DNA of 58,231 nucleotides from Spirochaetota bacterium (GTDB taxonomy: Bacteria > Spirochaetota > UBA4802 > UBA5550). The stretch is taken from the NCBI GenBank assembly GCA_016928865.1, contig JAFGJX010000131.1:1-58231 (forward strand), in the 5' to 3' direction. The notes beneath the pieces are model-generated. The model saw nothing but the letters and a program-made list of their open reading frames with translations, did not search any database and was not told the origin of the DNA. Numbering within the stretch: the stretch's first letter is position 1; every line of letters begins with the position of its first letter. This document shows, in pieces, positions 33,609 through 43,247 of this stretch. The translations under genes were made by a program, and so were the position numbers.

Positions 33609-34400
33609 TCACCTGGCAATGCTTGCCATGATCCGATTAATCGACGAATCGATAAAAACCGGGTCGGTAATCGTCATTTTTATCACCCCCTCAGGACAGG
33701 CCCTGACGCACTTGCCGCACTTGATGCAATTACTGTTTATCACCGCCCTGCCGTTCATGACAGATATGCCTCCGGCGAAGCATGAGGATACGCACGCGCC
33801 GCATCCCATGCATCCGTCAAGCACCTCGATCTCAACGCTGTCGAGCCCGCGCATCTTCTCCCTGATCGGCTCGCTCAGACTGGGAAGGATCCTGAAAAAA
33901 CAGCAGCATTCGCAGCAATTGCATATGGTCATGAGCGTATCTGACGGCGCGCAGTTCAGCATCAGGGAATCCAGCTTATTGAGGCCGATCATGTGCACCA
34001 GGCCAGCCTCTTCGCAGAGCCGCACATGCTCCAGCGCCTCTTCAACGGTGGCCATCCTGCCCAGGTCCTGGTTGAAATTTTGAACCGAGGGGCCGAGGTA
34101 GATGCATCCGAGGTCTTGCGGGTAATTCTTGCAGTTTTCGGCCGTCCGGCACACGCATTTATCCTTTATCCATATAAATTGAGAATTTTTGATGAAATGG
34201 CGGATGATATCCGACGGGAGCGCCACATGGTCATGCGGCTCCAGCGACGTGTTGATGGGGATAAAGGTAATATCATCCTTGTCAAAAAAAAGCCTGTACA
34301 GCCAGGTCCCCACAAGGGGCACCCTGGTGATATGCGCGAACAGGAATATTTTTTTGAAAAACCTGTTTATCAGTTTAGCCTGCCATTTTGGCCGCGACAT
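33609..34400 (-). CDS. Cys-rich iron-sulfur protein, paralogue of 31751-32833
   Basis: The pattern KCVCRTAENCKNY...GC, then CNCCECCC, then two cluster motifs (CMGCGACVSSC and CIKCGKCVRACPEG) is the same as in the protein at 31751-32833, but the N-terminal winged-helix-like part is replaced by a short segment with a hydrophobic stretch (FFKKIFLFAHITRVPLVGTWLYRLFF) that could attach it to the membrane. The first cluster motif lacks the usual Pro after the last Cys. ATG 34400 with GGGAAGG upstream is chosen over the open frame to 34559. Function unknown. Confidence 0.75.
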   Translation of the reverse strand: MSRPKWQAKLINRFFKKIFLFAHITRVPLVGTWLYRLFFDKDDITFIPINTSLEPHDHVALPSDIIRHFIKNSQFIWIKDKCVCRTAENCKNYPQDLGCIYLGPSVQNFNQDLGRMATVEEALEHVRLCEEAGLVHMIGLNKLDSLMLNCAPSDTLMTICNCCECCCFFRILPSLSEPIREKMRGLDSVEIEVLDGCMGCGACVSSCFAGGISVMNGRAVINSNCIKCGKCVRACPEGVIKMTITDPVFIDSSINRIMASIAR

Positions 34401-34618
34401 TGCCTTCCCACCATGCCAGTCCGGGCTGCCGCCATCGTCCCGGGGATCATATGCCTCTATGCGATCACAAGCGGACAACGACAAGGGCCGGCCCGAATTC
34501 ACTGGTTGATAATCAGCATCTGCTGATGAAAGATAGGGCATCATTCGCACGAATGCCAATCAAAAGATGAAAATTCATGAAATTGACAAATGGGAGGCGT
34601 CAGGACCCTGAATTGACG

Positions 34619-36166
34619 TCAGGCTTCCTGGTCCCGGCCGCGGTAACTGCTCGGGGTTATTCCGGTGACCTGTTTGAATGCGCGATTAAAGGTTGACAGG
34701 CTCTCGAAGCCGACCGAGAGGGCGATGTCGATTATCTTCACGTTTTTATCGTCAAGCTTTCTCATCGCGTCCCTGATTCTCAGCTCGTTGATATACTCGT
34801 TGATTTTTTTCCCGGTATATTTTTTGAACAGCCTGCTCATGTAATCGGTGCTGATATCGATCGCACCCGCCAGGCCCTCCCGGGAAATGTCCTGGGCATA
34901 ATTCTGATTGATGAAGTCTATCACGGACTTGAGCTTGCTTTCGGTCATATCCGTGATTATCGGCCCGTTATCCTTCCTCTCGGGCTTCCCGAGGGTCTTG
35001 TACAGGAGCTCCATCCTGACCGTGTTCCGCATCAGCTCCCTCGAGGCGAGTACCATGAATATGATCACAAAGATGGGAGAGCAGTAGATGGGCCCCAGGA
35101 ACGCATACGGCAGGTTCCCGACGAAGGCGACCACCTCATACACGCCCACCAGGCCCGCGGCCAGTATAAGGGCGACCAGCATGAAGAACTGGAGACGGTC
35201 CTTTTTTATGCTGTTGATCATATTCAGTATCCAGATCGAGAGGGGAACGATGATGATAATCCCCGCCAGCAGGACGAACGGGGAATAGATTCCCACAATC
35301 CTCCTGTCAACAACCAGTATCAGCAGCGATGTTACGAAGCAGGCCGCTGTCGTCAACCTGATGAAGAACGACATGTAGATCCGATACAGCGACTGCACCG
35401 CGACGAACAGGAGAACGCCGAAGACCGGGATGAGGGCAAGATGGGCCATTGGTGCAACCTCTCCCGCATAACGGAGGGGGATAAACTCGAAGAGAATGTA
35501 CAGGATAAAAAGCAGCAGCACGAGCGAGCCGTACGCGAGCACCCGCGCCCACCTGTTCCAGATAAAAAAGATCATCGGCGGGAAAAGAAGGCTGAAATTG
35601 AATATCAGAATCGCGAGGGGGAGCTGTGTAAAAACAAGCTCATGCATTATCTTCCCGCGGGCCTGGCCCTCGGCGTCCACGATGGAAATATTATTCGCGA
35701 CAGGGACATACTCACCCGAGACAGAGGCCCTTACATGAATGACATTCGTTCCCTTTCGCAGGAGCGCATTCGGGATCGTGTAATACACCGGGGAATATAT
35801 ATTGGTGATGCGGAGGTCTCCGGTTTTTTCAAGTGAGGCTCCATTGATGAAGAGCTTCACGTTTCTGTCTCTCCCCATGACCACCACGCCGAACTCCGCG
35901 CCGGGCACGTTATCCAGCTCAAATCGGGCCCTGAGCCAGACAGTCGCATCGTCGGGCGCCCTCAAAAGCAGAACATCCATATTATAAGGGAATCCCTGCG
36001 AGAATGGCTCCCAGTGACCGCCATGACCTGGTATTTCTGCGCCGCTCGCGTCCCTGCTGATTTCCCAGGCGGAAAGGGCAGCGCGCCCGCCGGTCTCATC
36101 TGCATTGCAGCCAAACAGGGCCGAAAGAAAAACAAGTATCATCGATAATTGAACAATAAACCGCAT
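34619..36166 (-). CDS. Membrane-anchored AraC-family regulator with extracytoplasmic sensor
   Basis: The N-terminus is a signal with lipobox-like end (LVFLSALFG-C). An extracytoplasmic beta-sandwich follows (WEPFSQGFPYNMDVLLLRAPDDATVWLRARF, KLFINGASLEKTGD, a 7TMR-DISM-like domain). Seven or so transmembrane helices span about residues 185-385. The C-terminal 100 residues are an AraC DNA-binding domain (SREGLAGAIDISTDYMSRLFKKYTGKKINEYI, and VKIIDIALSVGFESLSTFNRAFKQVTGITPSSYR). It is a one-component system in which the DNA-binding domain stays attached to the membrane. The start among two close ATGs (36166, 36178) is uncertain. Target genes are unknown. Confidence 0.85.
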   Translation of the reverse strand: MRFIVQLSMILVFLSALFGCNADETGGRAALSAWEISRDASGAEIPGHGGHWEPFSQGFPYNMDVLLLRAPDDATVWLRARFELDNVPGAEFGVVVMGRDRNVKLFINGASLEKTGDLRITNIYSPVYYTIPNALLRKGTNVIHVRASVSGEYVPVANNISIVDAEGQARGKIMHELVFTQLPLAILIFNFSLLFPPMIFFIWNRWARVLAYGSLVLLLFILYILFEFIPLRYAGEVAPMAHLALIPVFGVLLFVAVQSLYRIYMSFFIRLTTAACFVTSLLILVVDRRIVGIYSPFVLLAGIIIIVPLSIWILNMINSIKKDRLQFFMLVALILAAGLVGVYEVVAFVGNLPYAFLGPIYCSPIFVIIFMVLASRELMRNTVRMELLYKTLGKPERKDNGPIITDMTESKLKSVIDFINQNYAQDISREGLAGAIDISTDYMSRLFKKYTGKKINEYINELRIRDAMRKLDDKNVKIIDIALSVGFESLSTFNRAFKQVTGITPSSYRGRDQEA

Positions 36167-36481
36167 ACCAATCCACATGACACTGACAATCGTTTAGTGA
36201 AAAATCATCTACCGCCGCCTGACTGTGCTCATAGAATTATAAATGATTCATCCAAATCAAATTAATGCAAGAAAAAATATCCTGTTCCGGCAACTTTTCA
36301 GCATCCATATATTATCCTATTGCATACAGCATTTTCATTAAATTAATCTTTTTGACAGGACATGAATACCGCTATCATACTATTGTAACTATCAGGCGGG
36401 ACCAGGTAATCCCTTATTTGCAGATCGCCCGTTAGCAATTTCCGAATGCGGGAGTAAATTCAAATCATTGGAGGAATCATC
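36167..36481 (+). promoter_or_regulatory. Intergenic region with putative promoter of the SCP2 gene
   Basis: The AT-rich gap between divergent genes contains TTGACA at 36352-36357 with CATACT 18 bases later (36376-36381), about 100 bases before the SCP2 start. The ribosome site TTGGAGGAA follows near 36470. No repeat or gene is seen. Confidence 0.4.
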
Positions 36482-37021
36482 ATGAGCGACCTTTCCATAG
36501 AAGAATACCTGGTTCACTACCTACCCGGCCTTGTGGGCAGATATTTGAAGGAAGATCCGGTTCCCAACATGGATGGCACGCTCTTTACCCTGCAGATTAG
36601 CATTACGGGAGAAAAAAACCTCGTCTTCGGCATCACCATCAGGGACTCAAAACAGATTACCGTGACTCCCGGCGGTCTGGAAAATCCTCAGGTTGCCCTG
36701 GAGATTCCGGAGGGTATAATACAGCCCCTGGTAAAAATGATATCCTCATTGACCAGCCGGGGCCAGTATGACATGCTCAAGGGAACGAAAGGATCTATGG
36801 ATATGGAGATAAACCTGCCCGACGGACAGGATATGCAGGCACGAATGGTCTTCAACGGGGCTGATGAGCCAAATTGTAAGATGACCGGATCATCAATCGA
36901 CCTCGGGAAGATCGTCTCAGGCCTGCTTGATCCGACCCGGGCCTTCATGCAGGGGCAGATCAAGCTGTTCGGCGATCTCTCCTTCGCGATCCGGCTCACG
37001 CAGCTCGTTCCGAAAAAATAA
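36482..37021 (+). CDS. SCP2-like sterol/lipid-binding protein
   Basis: This 179-residue protein shows the SCP2 pattern: a beta-rich front (GTLFTLQISITGEKNLVFGITIRDSKQITVTPGG) and the characteristic end, DPTRAFMQGQIKLFGDLSFAIRLTQLVP, in which the aFmtGk..i.Gd motif lines the lipid tunnel. Such proteins bind fatty acyl-CoA or sterol-like lipids. It has GGAGG before the ATG. It is convergent with pcnB and is one of several lipid-binding proteins in this window. Confidence 0.8.
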   Translation: MSDLSIEEYLVHYLPGLVGRYLKEDPVPNMDGTLFTLQISITGEKNLVFGITIRDSKQITVTPGGLENPQVALEIPEGIIQPLVKMISSLTSRGQYDMLKGTKGSMDMEINLPDGQDMQARMVFNGADEPNCKMTGSSIDLGKIVSGLLDPTRAFMQGQIKLFGDLSFAIRLTQLVPKK

Positions 37022-37042
37022 AGGGATGGACGGGAATAATAA

Positions 37043-38371
37043 TCAGGAGTTGCCCGCGGGCCTGGCGGGACGCCGATAGCGTTTGCGCCTGGGCGCGCCC
37101 CTGTCGCGCTGAGGAACCCCGCCCGCGCTGTGACGTTCTTCTCCGGATACGCCGGATTTGCCACCGTCCCTGCGCGACGCCGCGCCCCGCTCCTGCCAGT
37201 ATGCAAGCTCCGCCTCATGCGTGCCGGACGCCCGTGATGTTATCTCGAAAAACATGAGCGCGTTCGGGAAATGGGCGTTGCGCACAAAGCGCTTCTCAAA
37301 ACCCTTGCCCTTCTTCGGATCGGGAATCCTGGCGAGGCTCGACTGGCGCGCGACAAGGTTGCTTATTGCGTCCCACTCGCGGCGCGGTATCTTGAGACGG
37401 GCCACGAGGTCGTTAAAACTCTGGTGCATTACGTTAAACGCGTCCTGAAATCCCCGCTTATCGCCCATGGCTTCTTCAAACAGGTCAAAGAAAAGCACCG
37501 CCAGGAGCACCGCGGCCGGGATCTCCTCCCCTGTCAGGCGCCGGCCATCAACCACAGCGAGCCGCGGCAGGAGCCCCGGATGCCGGTCAGGCTCTATCTC
37601 CGGAATCCAGTGCTTGAGCACACCGAATTTTTTCAGGTTTTCAAATGTACCCGCGGACGCGCCGCACCTGAGGATCTTGTACAGCTCCTCCAGCATCCGG
37701 TGGGCGTTGGCCTGGGTGATCATAGACGCGCGGGAGAGCGCGGCCTTCATGTCCCTCCTCGACGGCTTCAGGCCGAGCTGGGCGCAGAAACGCGCGGCGC
37801 GGATAATTCGCACCGGGTCCTCCCTGTAGCGCACCATGGGATCGCCGACCGAGCGGAGGATCTTTTTTTTCAGATCATCCAGTCCGCCGTTGTAATCAAC
37901 GATAGAGCCGTTCGCGCTGTTGTAGTAGAGGCCATTCACGGTAAAATCCCGCCGGTGCACATCCTCCTCAATCGTTCCATACACATTGTTCGCAGCGAAG
38001 CGGCCCTGTCCCTCGGCGGCCTGCTGGTCGGGATCGACCGCGGCGCGAAACGTGGCCACCTCGATAAACCGGTCATGGCTGATGTAGACATGAGCGAGGC
38101 GGAAGCGCCGCCCGATCAGGAAGCAGCGCCGGAACAGCCGTTTGATCTGCTGCGGGCGCGCGTTGGTGACAATATCGAAATCCTTCGGCGTCTTTCCCAG
38201 AAGAAGATCGCGCACGCACCCTCCAACCAGATAGGCGTCAAAGCCGTTGCCTCGCAGGCGTCCCATGATATCGAGGACGCTCCGGTCTATCTTGTTTCTG
38301 GACATGGTGTGTCCGTCCCTCGGCATCGTAACGGGGAGCTTTTTTCTGAACAGGGAAGAGATAATTTTCAT
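37043..38371 (-). CDS. pcnB: Poly(A) polymerase / tRNA nucleotidyltransferase family (PcnB-like)
   Basis: The class II nucleotidyltransferase head carries the signature VGGCVRDLLLGK and the catalytic DFD (KDFDIVT), followed by RRDFTVNGLYYN and the RRxxR-type motif in YREDPVRIIRAARFCAQLG. The DPMVRYREDPVR form and the Arg/Lys-rich C-terminal tail (GAPRRKRYRRPARP) favour poly(A) polymerase, which adds 3' tails that speed RNA decay, over CCA-adding enzyme. 442 residues is normal. It is a single gene, convergent with the SCP2 gene. Confidence 0.85.
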   Translation of the reverse strand: MKIISSLFRKKLPVTMPRDGHTMSRNKIDRSVLDIMGRLRGNGFDAYLVGGCVRDLLLGKTPKDFDIVTNARPQQIKRLFRRCFLIGRRFRLAHVYISHDRFIEVATFRAAVDPDQQAAEGQGRFAANNVYGTIEEDVHRRDFTVNGLYYNSANGSIVDYNGGLDDLKKKILRSVGDPMVRYREDPVRIIRAARFCAQLGLKPSRRDMKAALSRASMITQANAHRMLEELYKILRCGASAGTFENLKKFGVLKHWIPEIEPDRHPGLLPRLAVVDGRRLTGEEIPAAVLLAVLFFDLFEEAMGDKRGFQDAFNVMHQSFNDLVARLKIPRREWDAISNLVARQSSLARIPDPKKGKGFEKRFVRNAHFPNALMFFEITSRASGTHEAELAYWQERGAASRRDGGKSGVSGEERHSAGGVPQRDRGAPRRKRYRRPARPAGNS

Positions 38372-38570
38372 AAATTCTCTGGAAGCAATTTTTTTACATT
38401 ATATCATTCGCATGTTTGTTTGTCAATACACACAGTATATTCTTTTCACACAAATTTATCCACCTGGTTGAAACCATGATGATCCAGGCTGAACCTCGAA
38501 AATGATCAGCGTGATTTGCCATGTACCGGCATCTCTTTATAAACGGGTATTCTGTACATTTCATCCATTA

Positions 38571-38602
38571 TTAACAGAATCTTTATATTTTCTTCATAAA
38601 TT
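38571..38602 (+). promoter_or_regulatory. Candidate Pho box upstream of the first pit gene
   Basis: TTAACAGAAT is followed by two 11-base steps, CTTTATATTTT and CTTCATAAATT. The same TTAA-N6-CTTTATA arrangement precedes pstC, pstB and pstS. Confidence 0.5.
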
Positions 38603-38676
38603 ATAATGAATATTATTTGAGAAATTATAATTATTACGTTTTTGAGCTGGCCGGTCGTTATTAACAGGGATTGCCG

Positions 38677-39663
38677 ATGGAACTCTACATAGTCTTCCTG
38701 ATCTTTCTTGCGCTCATCTTTGATTTCATCAACGGTTTTCACGATTCTGCGAACTCTATCGCAACCATCGTTTCCACACGGGTTCTTTCGCCCCGCTACG
38801 CGGTTATCTGGGCCGCATTCTTCAACTTTATCGCGTTTCTTTTCTTCGGCCTCCACGTGGCGGGAACCATTGGCAAGGGCATAATAGACATCGGAATTAT
38901 GGATAACGAGATAATACTTGCAACCCTTGTTGGCGCCATCACCTGGGACCTGATCACCTGGTATTTTGGCCTGCCCACCAGCTCTTCTCACGCGCTTATG
39001 GGCGGCCTTATCGGCGCCGCGCTCGTCAAGGCCGGATCGAGCGCCCTGGTATGGAAAGGGATCATAAAGACCGTGGCCTTTATTTTCGTGGCGCCGGTAC
39101 TCGGCCTCGTCCTGGGAATGGGGATTGGCGTCATCGTGTATCGCATGTTTCGGAACAGGGCGCCGGGCCAGGTAGACCACCTCTTTAGAAAAGGGCAGCT
39201 CCTGTCCGCGGCCCTGTACAGCCTCGGCCATGGCGGCAATGACGCGCAGAAGACCATGGGCATCATCGCCGGCCTGCTCTTCAGCTCCGGCATGCTCCAG
39301 GGTGAATTCTACGTGCCGCTCTGGGTGGTCCTCTCCTGCCACGGCGCGATTGCCATGGGCACCATGTTCGGCGGATGGCGCATCGTGAAGACCATGGGCC
39401 AGCGCGTGGCAAAGCTCAAGCCGGTCGACGGCTTCTGCGCTGAATCGAGCGCGGCGGTGACCCTCTTCATCGCCTCATTTTTCGGCATCCCGGTCAGCAC
39501 CACCCACACCATAACCGGCGCGATCATGGGGGTCGGCTCGCTCCGCCGGCTGACCGCGGTGCGCTGGGGCGTGGCCGGGCAGATCGCGTGGGCGTGGGTG
39601 CTCACGATCCCCGCTTCGGCGCTCATTTCGGCGGCGATATACCTGGTCGCCGCCCAGTTGTAA
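38677..39663 (+). CDS. pit: PiT-family phosphate permease, copy 1
   Basis: The 328-residue membrane protein contains both PiT signatures: FINGFHDSANSIAT near the N-terminus and GHGGNDAQKTMGI in the second half, each followed by paired helices, plus PTSSSHALMGG and PVSTTHTITGA, the internal duplication. It imports phosphate with protons or sodium. ATG 38677 (AGGGA upstream) is preferred to the TTG at 38671. It is very similar to the second copy at 43877-44875, but lacks a DUF47 partner gene; a candidate Pho box lies about 75 bases upstream. Confidence 0.93.
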   Translation: MELYIVFLIFLALIFDFINGFHDSANSIATIVSTRVLSPRYAVIWAAFFNFIAFLFFGLHVAGTIGKGIIDIGIMDNEIILATLVGAITWDLITWYFGLPTSSSHALMGGLIGAALVKAGSSALVWKGIIKTVAFIFVAPVLGLVLGMGIGVIVYRMFRNRAPGQVDHLFRKGQLLSAALYSLGHGGNDAQKTMGIIAGLLFSSGMLQGEFYVPLWVVLSCHGAIAMGTMFGGWRIVKTMGQRVAKLKPVDGFCAESSAAVTLFIASFFGIPVSTTHTITGAIMGVGSLRRLTAVRWGVAGQIAWAWVLTIPASALISAAIYLVAAQL

Positions 39664-39676
39664 TCACGAAAACCGA

Positions 39677-41005
39677 TCAGAGCAGGTCGCTCGCGATCTC
39701 GGCGAGCTGGGACCGCTCGCCCTTCTCCAGGGTCACGTGCGCGTACAGCTCCTGCCCCTTCATCTTGTCTATGAGGTAGGTGAGGCCGTTCGAGCGCGAG
39801 TCGAGGTACGGAGTGTCAATCTGGTAGGGATCGCCGGTGAAGACGATCTTCGTGCCCTCGCCGGCGCGCGTGATGATGGTCTTAACTTCGTGCGGCGTGA
39901 GGTTCTGGGCCTCGTCCACGATGAAGTAAACCTTCGAAAGGCTCCGCCCGCGGATGTAGGCAAGCGCCATAATCAGTAGCTTCTCGTTGTTCACCATGTC
40001 GGATATGCGCCGGTAGTCCTGCGAGTCCTCCTCGAACTGGTTCTTTATCACCGCGAGGTTGTCGAAGAGCGGCTGCATGTAGGGATCGAGCTTGCTCCTG
40101 ATGTCCCCCGGCAGGTACCCGATATCGCGGTTCGACAGGGGAATGATCGGCCTCGCAAGCAGGATCTGCTTGTAGCTGTTCCGCCGCTCGAGCGCGGCCG
40201 CAAGCGCCATAAGCGTCTTCCCTGTGCCGGACTTGCCCGCGAGCGTGACAAGCTTGATATCGTTGTTTATGAGCGCGTCGAGGGAAAAAGACTGCTCCGC
40301 GTTGCGCGGCTGGATGCCGTAGGCCTTCTTCTTTTCCACGACGTGCAGGAGGCCGCTGTTTTTCTGGTACGTGGTGAGCGCGCTCTTTGTCCCGTTCCTG
40401 ATGATGAAATACTCGTTCGGGTACGGATCGCGGCCGTTCAGCAGCTCGCCGGCCGGTACCGCGCCCTCGCGGTAGATCCGGTCCACCGCGCCAGGATCCA
40501 CGCCCTCGATGCAGTTCTTCCCGGTATAGAGCTCGCCGATGTCCTTGACCTTGCCGGTTTCGTAGTCCTCGGCCTGCACGCCGATGCTCTTCGCCTTCAT
40601 TCGAAGGTTAATGTCCTTTGAGACGAGGAAGACCCGGTCCGTGCCGTGCTGTCCCGCGAGATTATAGGCGAGGGAGAGTATGCGATGGTCGGAGTTGTCC
40701 TCCCAGAAAATCTCGCGGAGCCGCCCGCTCATCTTCACGTTCGTGTCCACGAAAAGGCACCCGCCCGTTTCCAGCCGGGCCCCCTGCCCCAGGAGATCAT
40801 TGCCCATGATGGAATCAAGCTCGCGGGAAAACTCACGCGCGTTGTAATTGATGATTTCATTACCCCGTTTGAATTTATCGATCTCTTCAAGGAGAGTTAT
40901 AGGGATGACGACATTGTGCTCCGCGAAGGAGTAGATGCAGCGGTAATCATAGAGAACGACGTTTGTGTCGAGAACGAATATCTTGTTGGAGTTCGTGTCT
41001 AGCAT
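39677..41005 (-). CDS. PhoH-family PIN domain-ATPase
   Basis: The N-terminal PIN domain ([13 protein letters not shown] with the first acidic residue, then [15 protein letters not shown]) is joined to a PhoH ATPase domain with Walker [10 protein letters not shown] and Walker [14 protein letters not shown], as in PhoH2 proteins, which couple RNA unwinding to RNase activity. The ATG at 41005 is chosen; the frame opens at a TTG at 41047. It is convergent with the first pit gene, stops 13 bases apart. PhoH genes belong to Pho regulons in some bacteria; here the link is by position. Confidence 0.88.
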   Translation of the reverse strand: MLDTNSNKIFVLDTNVVLYDYRCIYSFAEHNVVIPITLLEEIDKFKRGNEIINYNAREFSRELDSIMGNDLLGQGARLETGGCLFVDTNVKMSGRLREIFWEDNSDHRILSLAYNLAGQHGTDRVFLVSKDINLRMKAKSIGVQAEDYETGKVKDIGELYTGKNCIEGVDPGAVDRIYREGAVPAGELLNGRDPYPNEYFIIRNGTKSALTTYQKNSGLLHVVEKKKAYGIQPRNAEQSFSLDALINNDIKLVTLAGKSGTGKTLMALAAALERRNSYKQILLARPIIPLSNRDIGYLPGDIRSKLDPYMQPLFDNLAVIKNQFEEDSQDYRRISDMVNNEKLLIMALAYIRGRSLSKVYFIVDEAQNLTPHEVKTIITRAGEGTKIVFTGDPYQIDTPYLDSRSNGLTYLIDKMKGQELYAHVTLEKGERSQLAEIASDLL

Positions 41006-41109
41006 ACACTCTATGCGACATAATACATCACCCGCCAATAATTTCAAGAGTAAAATTATCTCAGCCCCTTTTTTTTACACCTGGAACGGAACGTTATATT
41101 AGCGGTATT

Positions 41110-41141
41110 TTAATAAAACCTTTATAATTTCTTTATAATAC
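41110..41141 (+). promoter_or_regulatory. Candidate Pho box upstream of pstCA
   Basis: TTAATAAAAC is followed by the direct repeats CTTTATAATTT and CTTTATAATAC in exact 11-base steps, ending 20 bases before the pstC start. This is the best-conserved of the five sites. Confidence 0.65.
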
Positions 41142-41161
41142 CAGACGATCTTATTCATGAC

Positions 41162-42115
41162 ATGGATAATAAATCCGGACAAAAAGATGGAGCTTCCCTG
41201 CATATGGGGATAAAAAAATCAAGCCTTGCCGGCAACGCGTCGAGCCTCATAATCGAAAAGATATTCGAAAAGCTTGTGCTGGTGATCGGACTTACGTGCC
41301 TTTTCGTGCTTCTCCTGATCATGATATTCCTGTTCGGCGAGGGGATCCCCCTGTTCAGCGATGTGAGCCTCTCCGATTTCCTCCTCGGCAGCCAGTGGTA
41401 TCCCACGAGCGGGAATCCCCGATTCGGCATCATGCCCCTTATAACCGCTTCGGTGGCGGTGACCCTGCTCGCCTCGGCCTTCGCAGTCCCCCTGTCGCTG
41501 GCCATCGCCGTGTACCTGGCCGAACTGGCATCACCGCGGGTGCGGGAGATCGTAAAACCGGCCATTGAAATTATCGCTTCAATACCCTCGGTCATCATCG
41601 GCTTCTTCGGGATGGTCGCGGTTGCGCCCTTTCTTCAGCGGCAGTTCAACATCGACACCGGCCTGAATCTTTTCAACGCGGCCCTCATGCTCGCCTTCAT
41701 GGCGGTGCCCACCATCGCCAGCATATCGGAAGACGCCATATCCTCTGTGCCGGTTTCACTCAAAGAGGCGTCGTACGCCCTGGGCGCGAACCGGTGGGAG
41801 ACGATCTTTCATATCACCATCCCGGCCGCGCTCTCCGGGATATGGACCGCAGTGATCCTGGGCATATCGCGGGTGATCGGCGAAACCATGGTGGTGCTCA
41901 TGGTCGCCGGCGGCGCGGCGATCATGCCCGATTCGCTGTTCGACCCGGTCCGGCCGCTGACATCAAACATCGCGGCGGAGATGGCCGAGGCCCCGGTGGG
42001 AGGGAGCCACTACCACGCGCTCTTTGCGATCGGCATCATACTCTTTGTCATCACGTTTTTTTTCAACATCATCGCCGACTACCTGTCGAGCAAGTACAAG
42101 TTCAAGGGAAGCTGA
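41162..42115 (+). CDS. pstC: Phosphate ABC transporter permease PstC
   Basis: This 317-residue permease has six transmembrane helices and the ABC permease EAA loop (EASYALGANRWETIFHITIPAALSGI). The segments GIMPLITASVAVTLLASAFAVPLSLAIAVYLAE and IPSVIIGFFGMV are typical of PstC. It pairs with PstA (1-base gap downstream) to form the phosphate channel. The ATPase and binding protein are encoded elsewhere in the island (48057 and 49031). Confidence 0.93.
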   Translation: MDNKSGQKDGASLHMGIKKSSLAGNASSLIIEKIFEKLVLVIGLTCLFVLLLIMIFLFGEGIPLFSDVSLSDFLLGSQWYPTSGNPRFGIMPLITASVAVTLLASAFAVPLSLAIAVYLAELASPRVREIVKPAIEIIASIPSVIIGFFGMVAVAPFLQRQFNIDTGLNLFNAALMLAFMAVPTIASISEDAISSVPVSLKEASYALGANRWETIFHITIPAALSGIWTAVILGISRVIGETMVVLMVAGGAAIMPDSLFDPVRPLTSNIAAEMAEAPVGGSHYHALFAIGIILFVITFFFNIIADYLSSKYKFKGS

Positions 42116-42116
42116 C

Positions 42117-42983
42117 ATGTTTTCACGACATGCAAAATCGGAAACGGTTGAAAGAGCCATGTTCATCCTCATACGGATGACATCGTACCTGGTGCTGGGT
42201 TCGCTCATCTTCATACTGGGATTCATCATTATGAAGGGCTACCCGGCGATCTCGTGGGAGTTCATCTCTGAAATGCCGATGAACGAAATGACTCAGGGAG
42301 GCATCCTTCCTGCAATACTCGGCACCTTATACCTGATGATCGGGTCCGCCCTGGTATCTATCCCGATCGGCATCATCACAGCGATCTACCTCACTGAATA
42401 CGCATCCAGACCCGGACTTGTCAAGGTGATCAGGCTTGGCGTGAGCAACCTCGCCGGCGTGCCGTCCGTGGTGTTCGGCCTCTTCGGTCTGGCGCTCTTC
42501 GTGGTCTTCCTCGACTTCGGCACTTCTATCATCGCGGGATCTCTCACCCTGGGCGTGCTGAACCTGCCGGTAATCATACGGTCCACCGAAGAGGCGCTGA
42601 TGACGGTGCCTGTAACCTACCGCGAGGCATCGCTCTCCCTGGGCGCGACGCGGGCCCAGACCATATTCAGGATCGTGCTTCCGAGCGCCCTCCCGGGGGT
42701 CCTTACCGGCGTCATGCTCTCACTCGGCCGTGCTGCGGGCGAGACCGCGCCAATCATGTTCACCGCCGCTTCATATTACGCGCCGGACCTGCCCGATTCC
42801 ATATTCAGCGAAGTAATGGCCCTCCCCTATCACATCTACGTGATGGCCACAGCCGGGACCCACATTCAGGAGACGCGCCATCTCCAGTACGGTACGGCAA
42901 TTATCCTCATTCTCCTCGTACTCCTTCTTAACTCGATCGGGCTCGTGCTGCGCTACCGGTTCAGGAAAAGGCTTAAAGGCTGA
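42117..42983 (+). CDS. pstA: Phosphate ABC transporter permease PstA
   Basis: The start at 42117 lies 1 base after the pstC stop, with AAGGGAAGC as ribosome site. Six helices, the EAA loop (EASLSLGATRAQTIFRIVLPSALPGVLTG) and NLAGVPSVVFGLFGLALFV identify PstA; 288 residues is usual. It completes the PstCA channel. No gene for pstB follows, which is unusual because pstB normally sits directly downstream. Confidence 0.93.
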   Translation: MFSRHAKSETVERAMFILIRMTSYLVLGSLIFILGFIIMKGYPAISWEFISEMPMNEMTQGGILPAILGTLYLMIGSALVSIPIGIITAIYLTEYASRPGLVKVIRLGVSNLAGVPSVVFGLFGLALFVVFLDFGTSIIAGSLTLGVLNLPVIIRSTEEALMTVPVTYREASLSLGATRAQTIFRIVLPSALPGVLTGVMLSLGRAAGETAPIMFTAASYYAPDLPDSIFSEVMALPYHIYVMATAGTHIQETRHLQYGTAIILILLVLLLNSIGLVLRYRFRKRLKG

Positions 42984-42998
42984 CGCATAACAGATTCT

Positions 42999-43019
42999 CT
43001 GGTTAAATCCTTATAATCA
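42999..43019 (+). promoter_or_regulatory. Weak Pho-box-like site between pstA and the DUF47 gene
   Basis: CTGGTTAAAT is followed by CCTTATAATCA, similar to the sites before pstS and pstC, but lacks the second repeat and lies 230 bases before the next start codon. The rest of the gap to 43247 shows no gene; it is AT-rich from 43100 on. Confidence 0.3.
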
Positions 43020-43247
43020 AATCTACCTTTCTGTGCCGGTCACCCGTATCCGGACAGATACGCATGGCATACGAATTACCCCTTCCCGACGATATCCCTC
43101 ATAATGCCAGTTTTATCTACAGTAAATAATCTTCAATTTATTTGTACAAGGCACAAACATTAATATTGACTTATTATGCCACATAAATAAATATACTCCC
43201 GTGCTTTTATATATTCGGAATCAGAGTATCTGCAAGGAGTATCTCCG

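Noticed and set aside
38506..39342. 278-codon leftward ORF antisense to the first pit gene
   Set aside because: It is low-complexity, charge-rich sequence without family features, and the opposite frame is a clear PiT permease.
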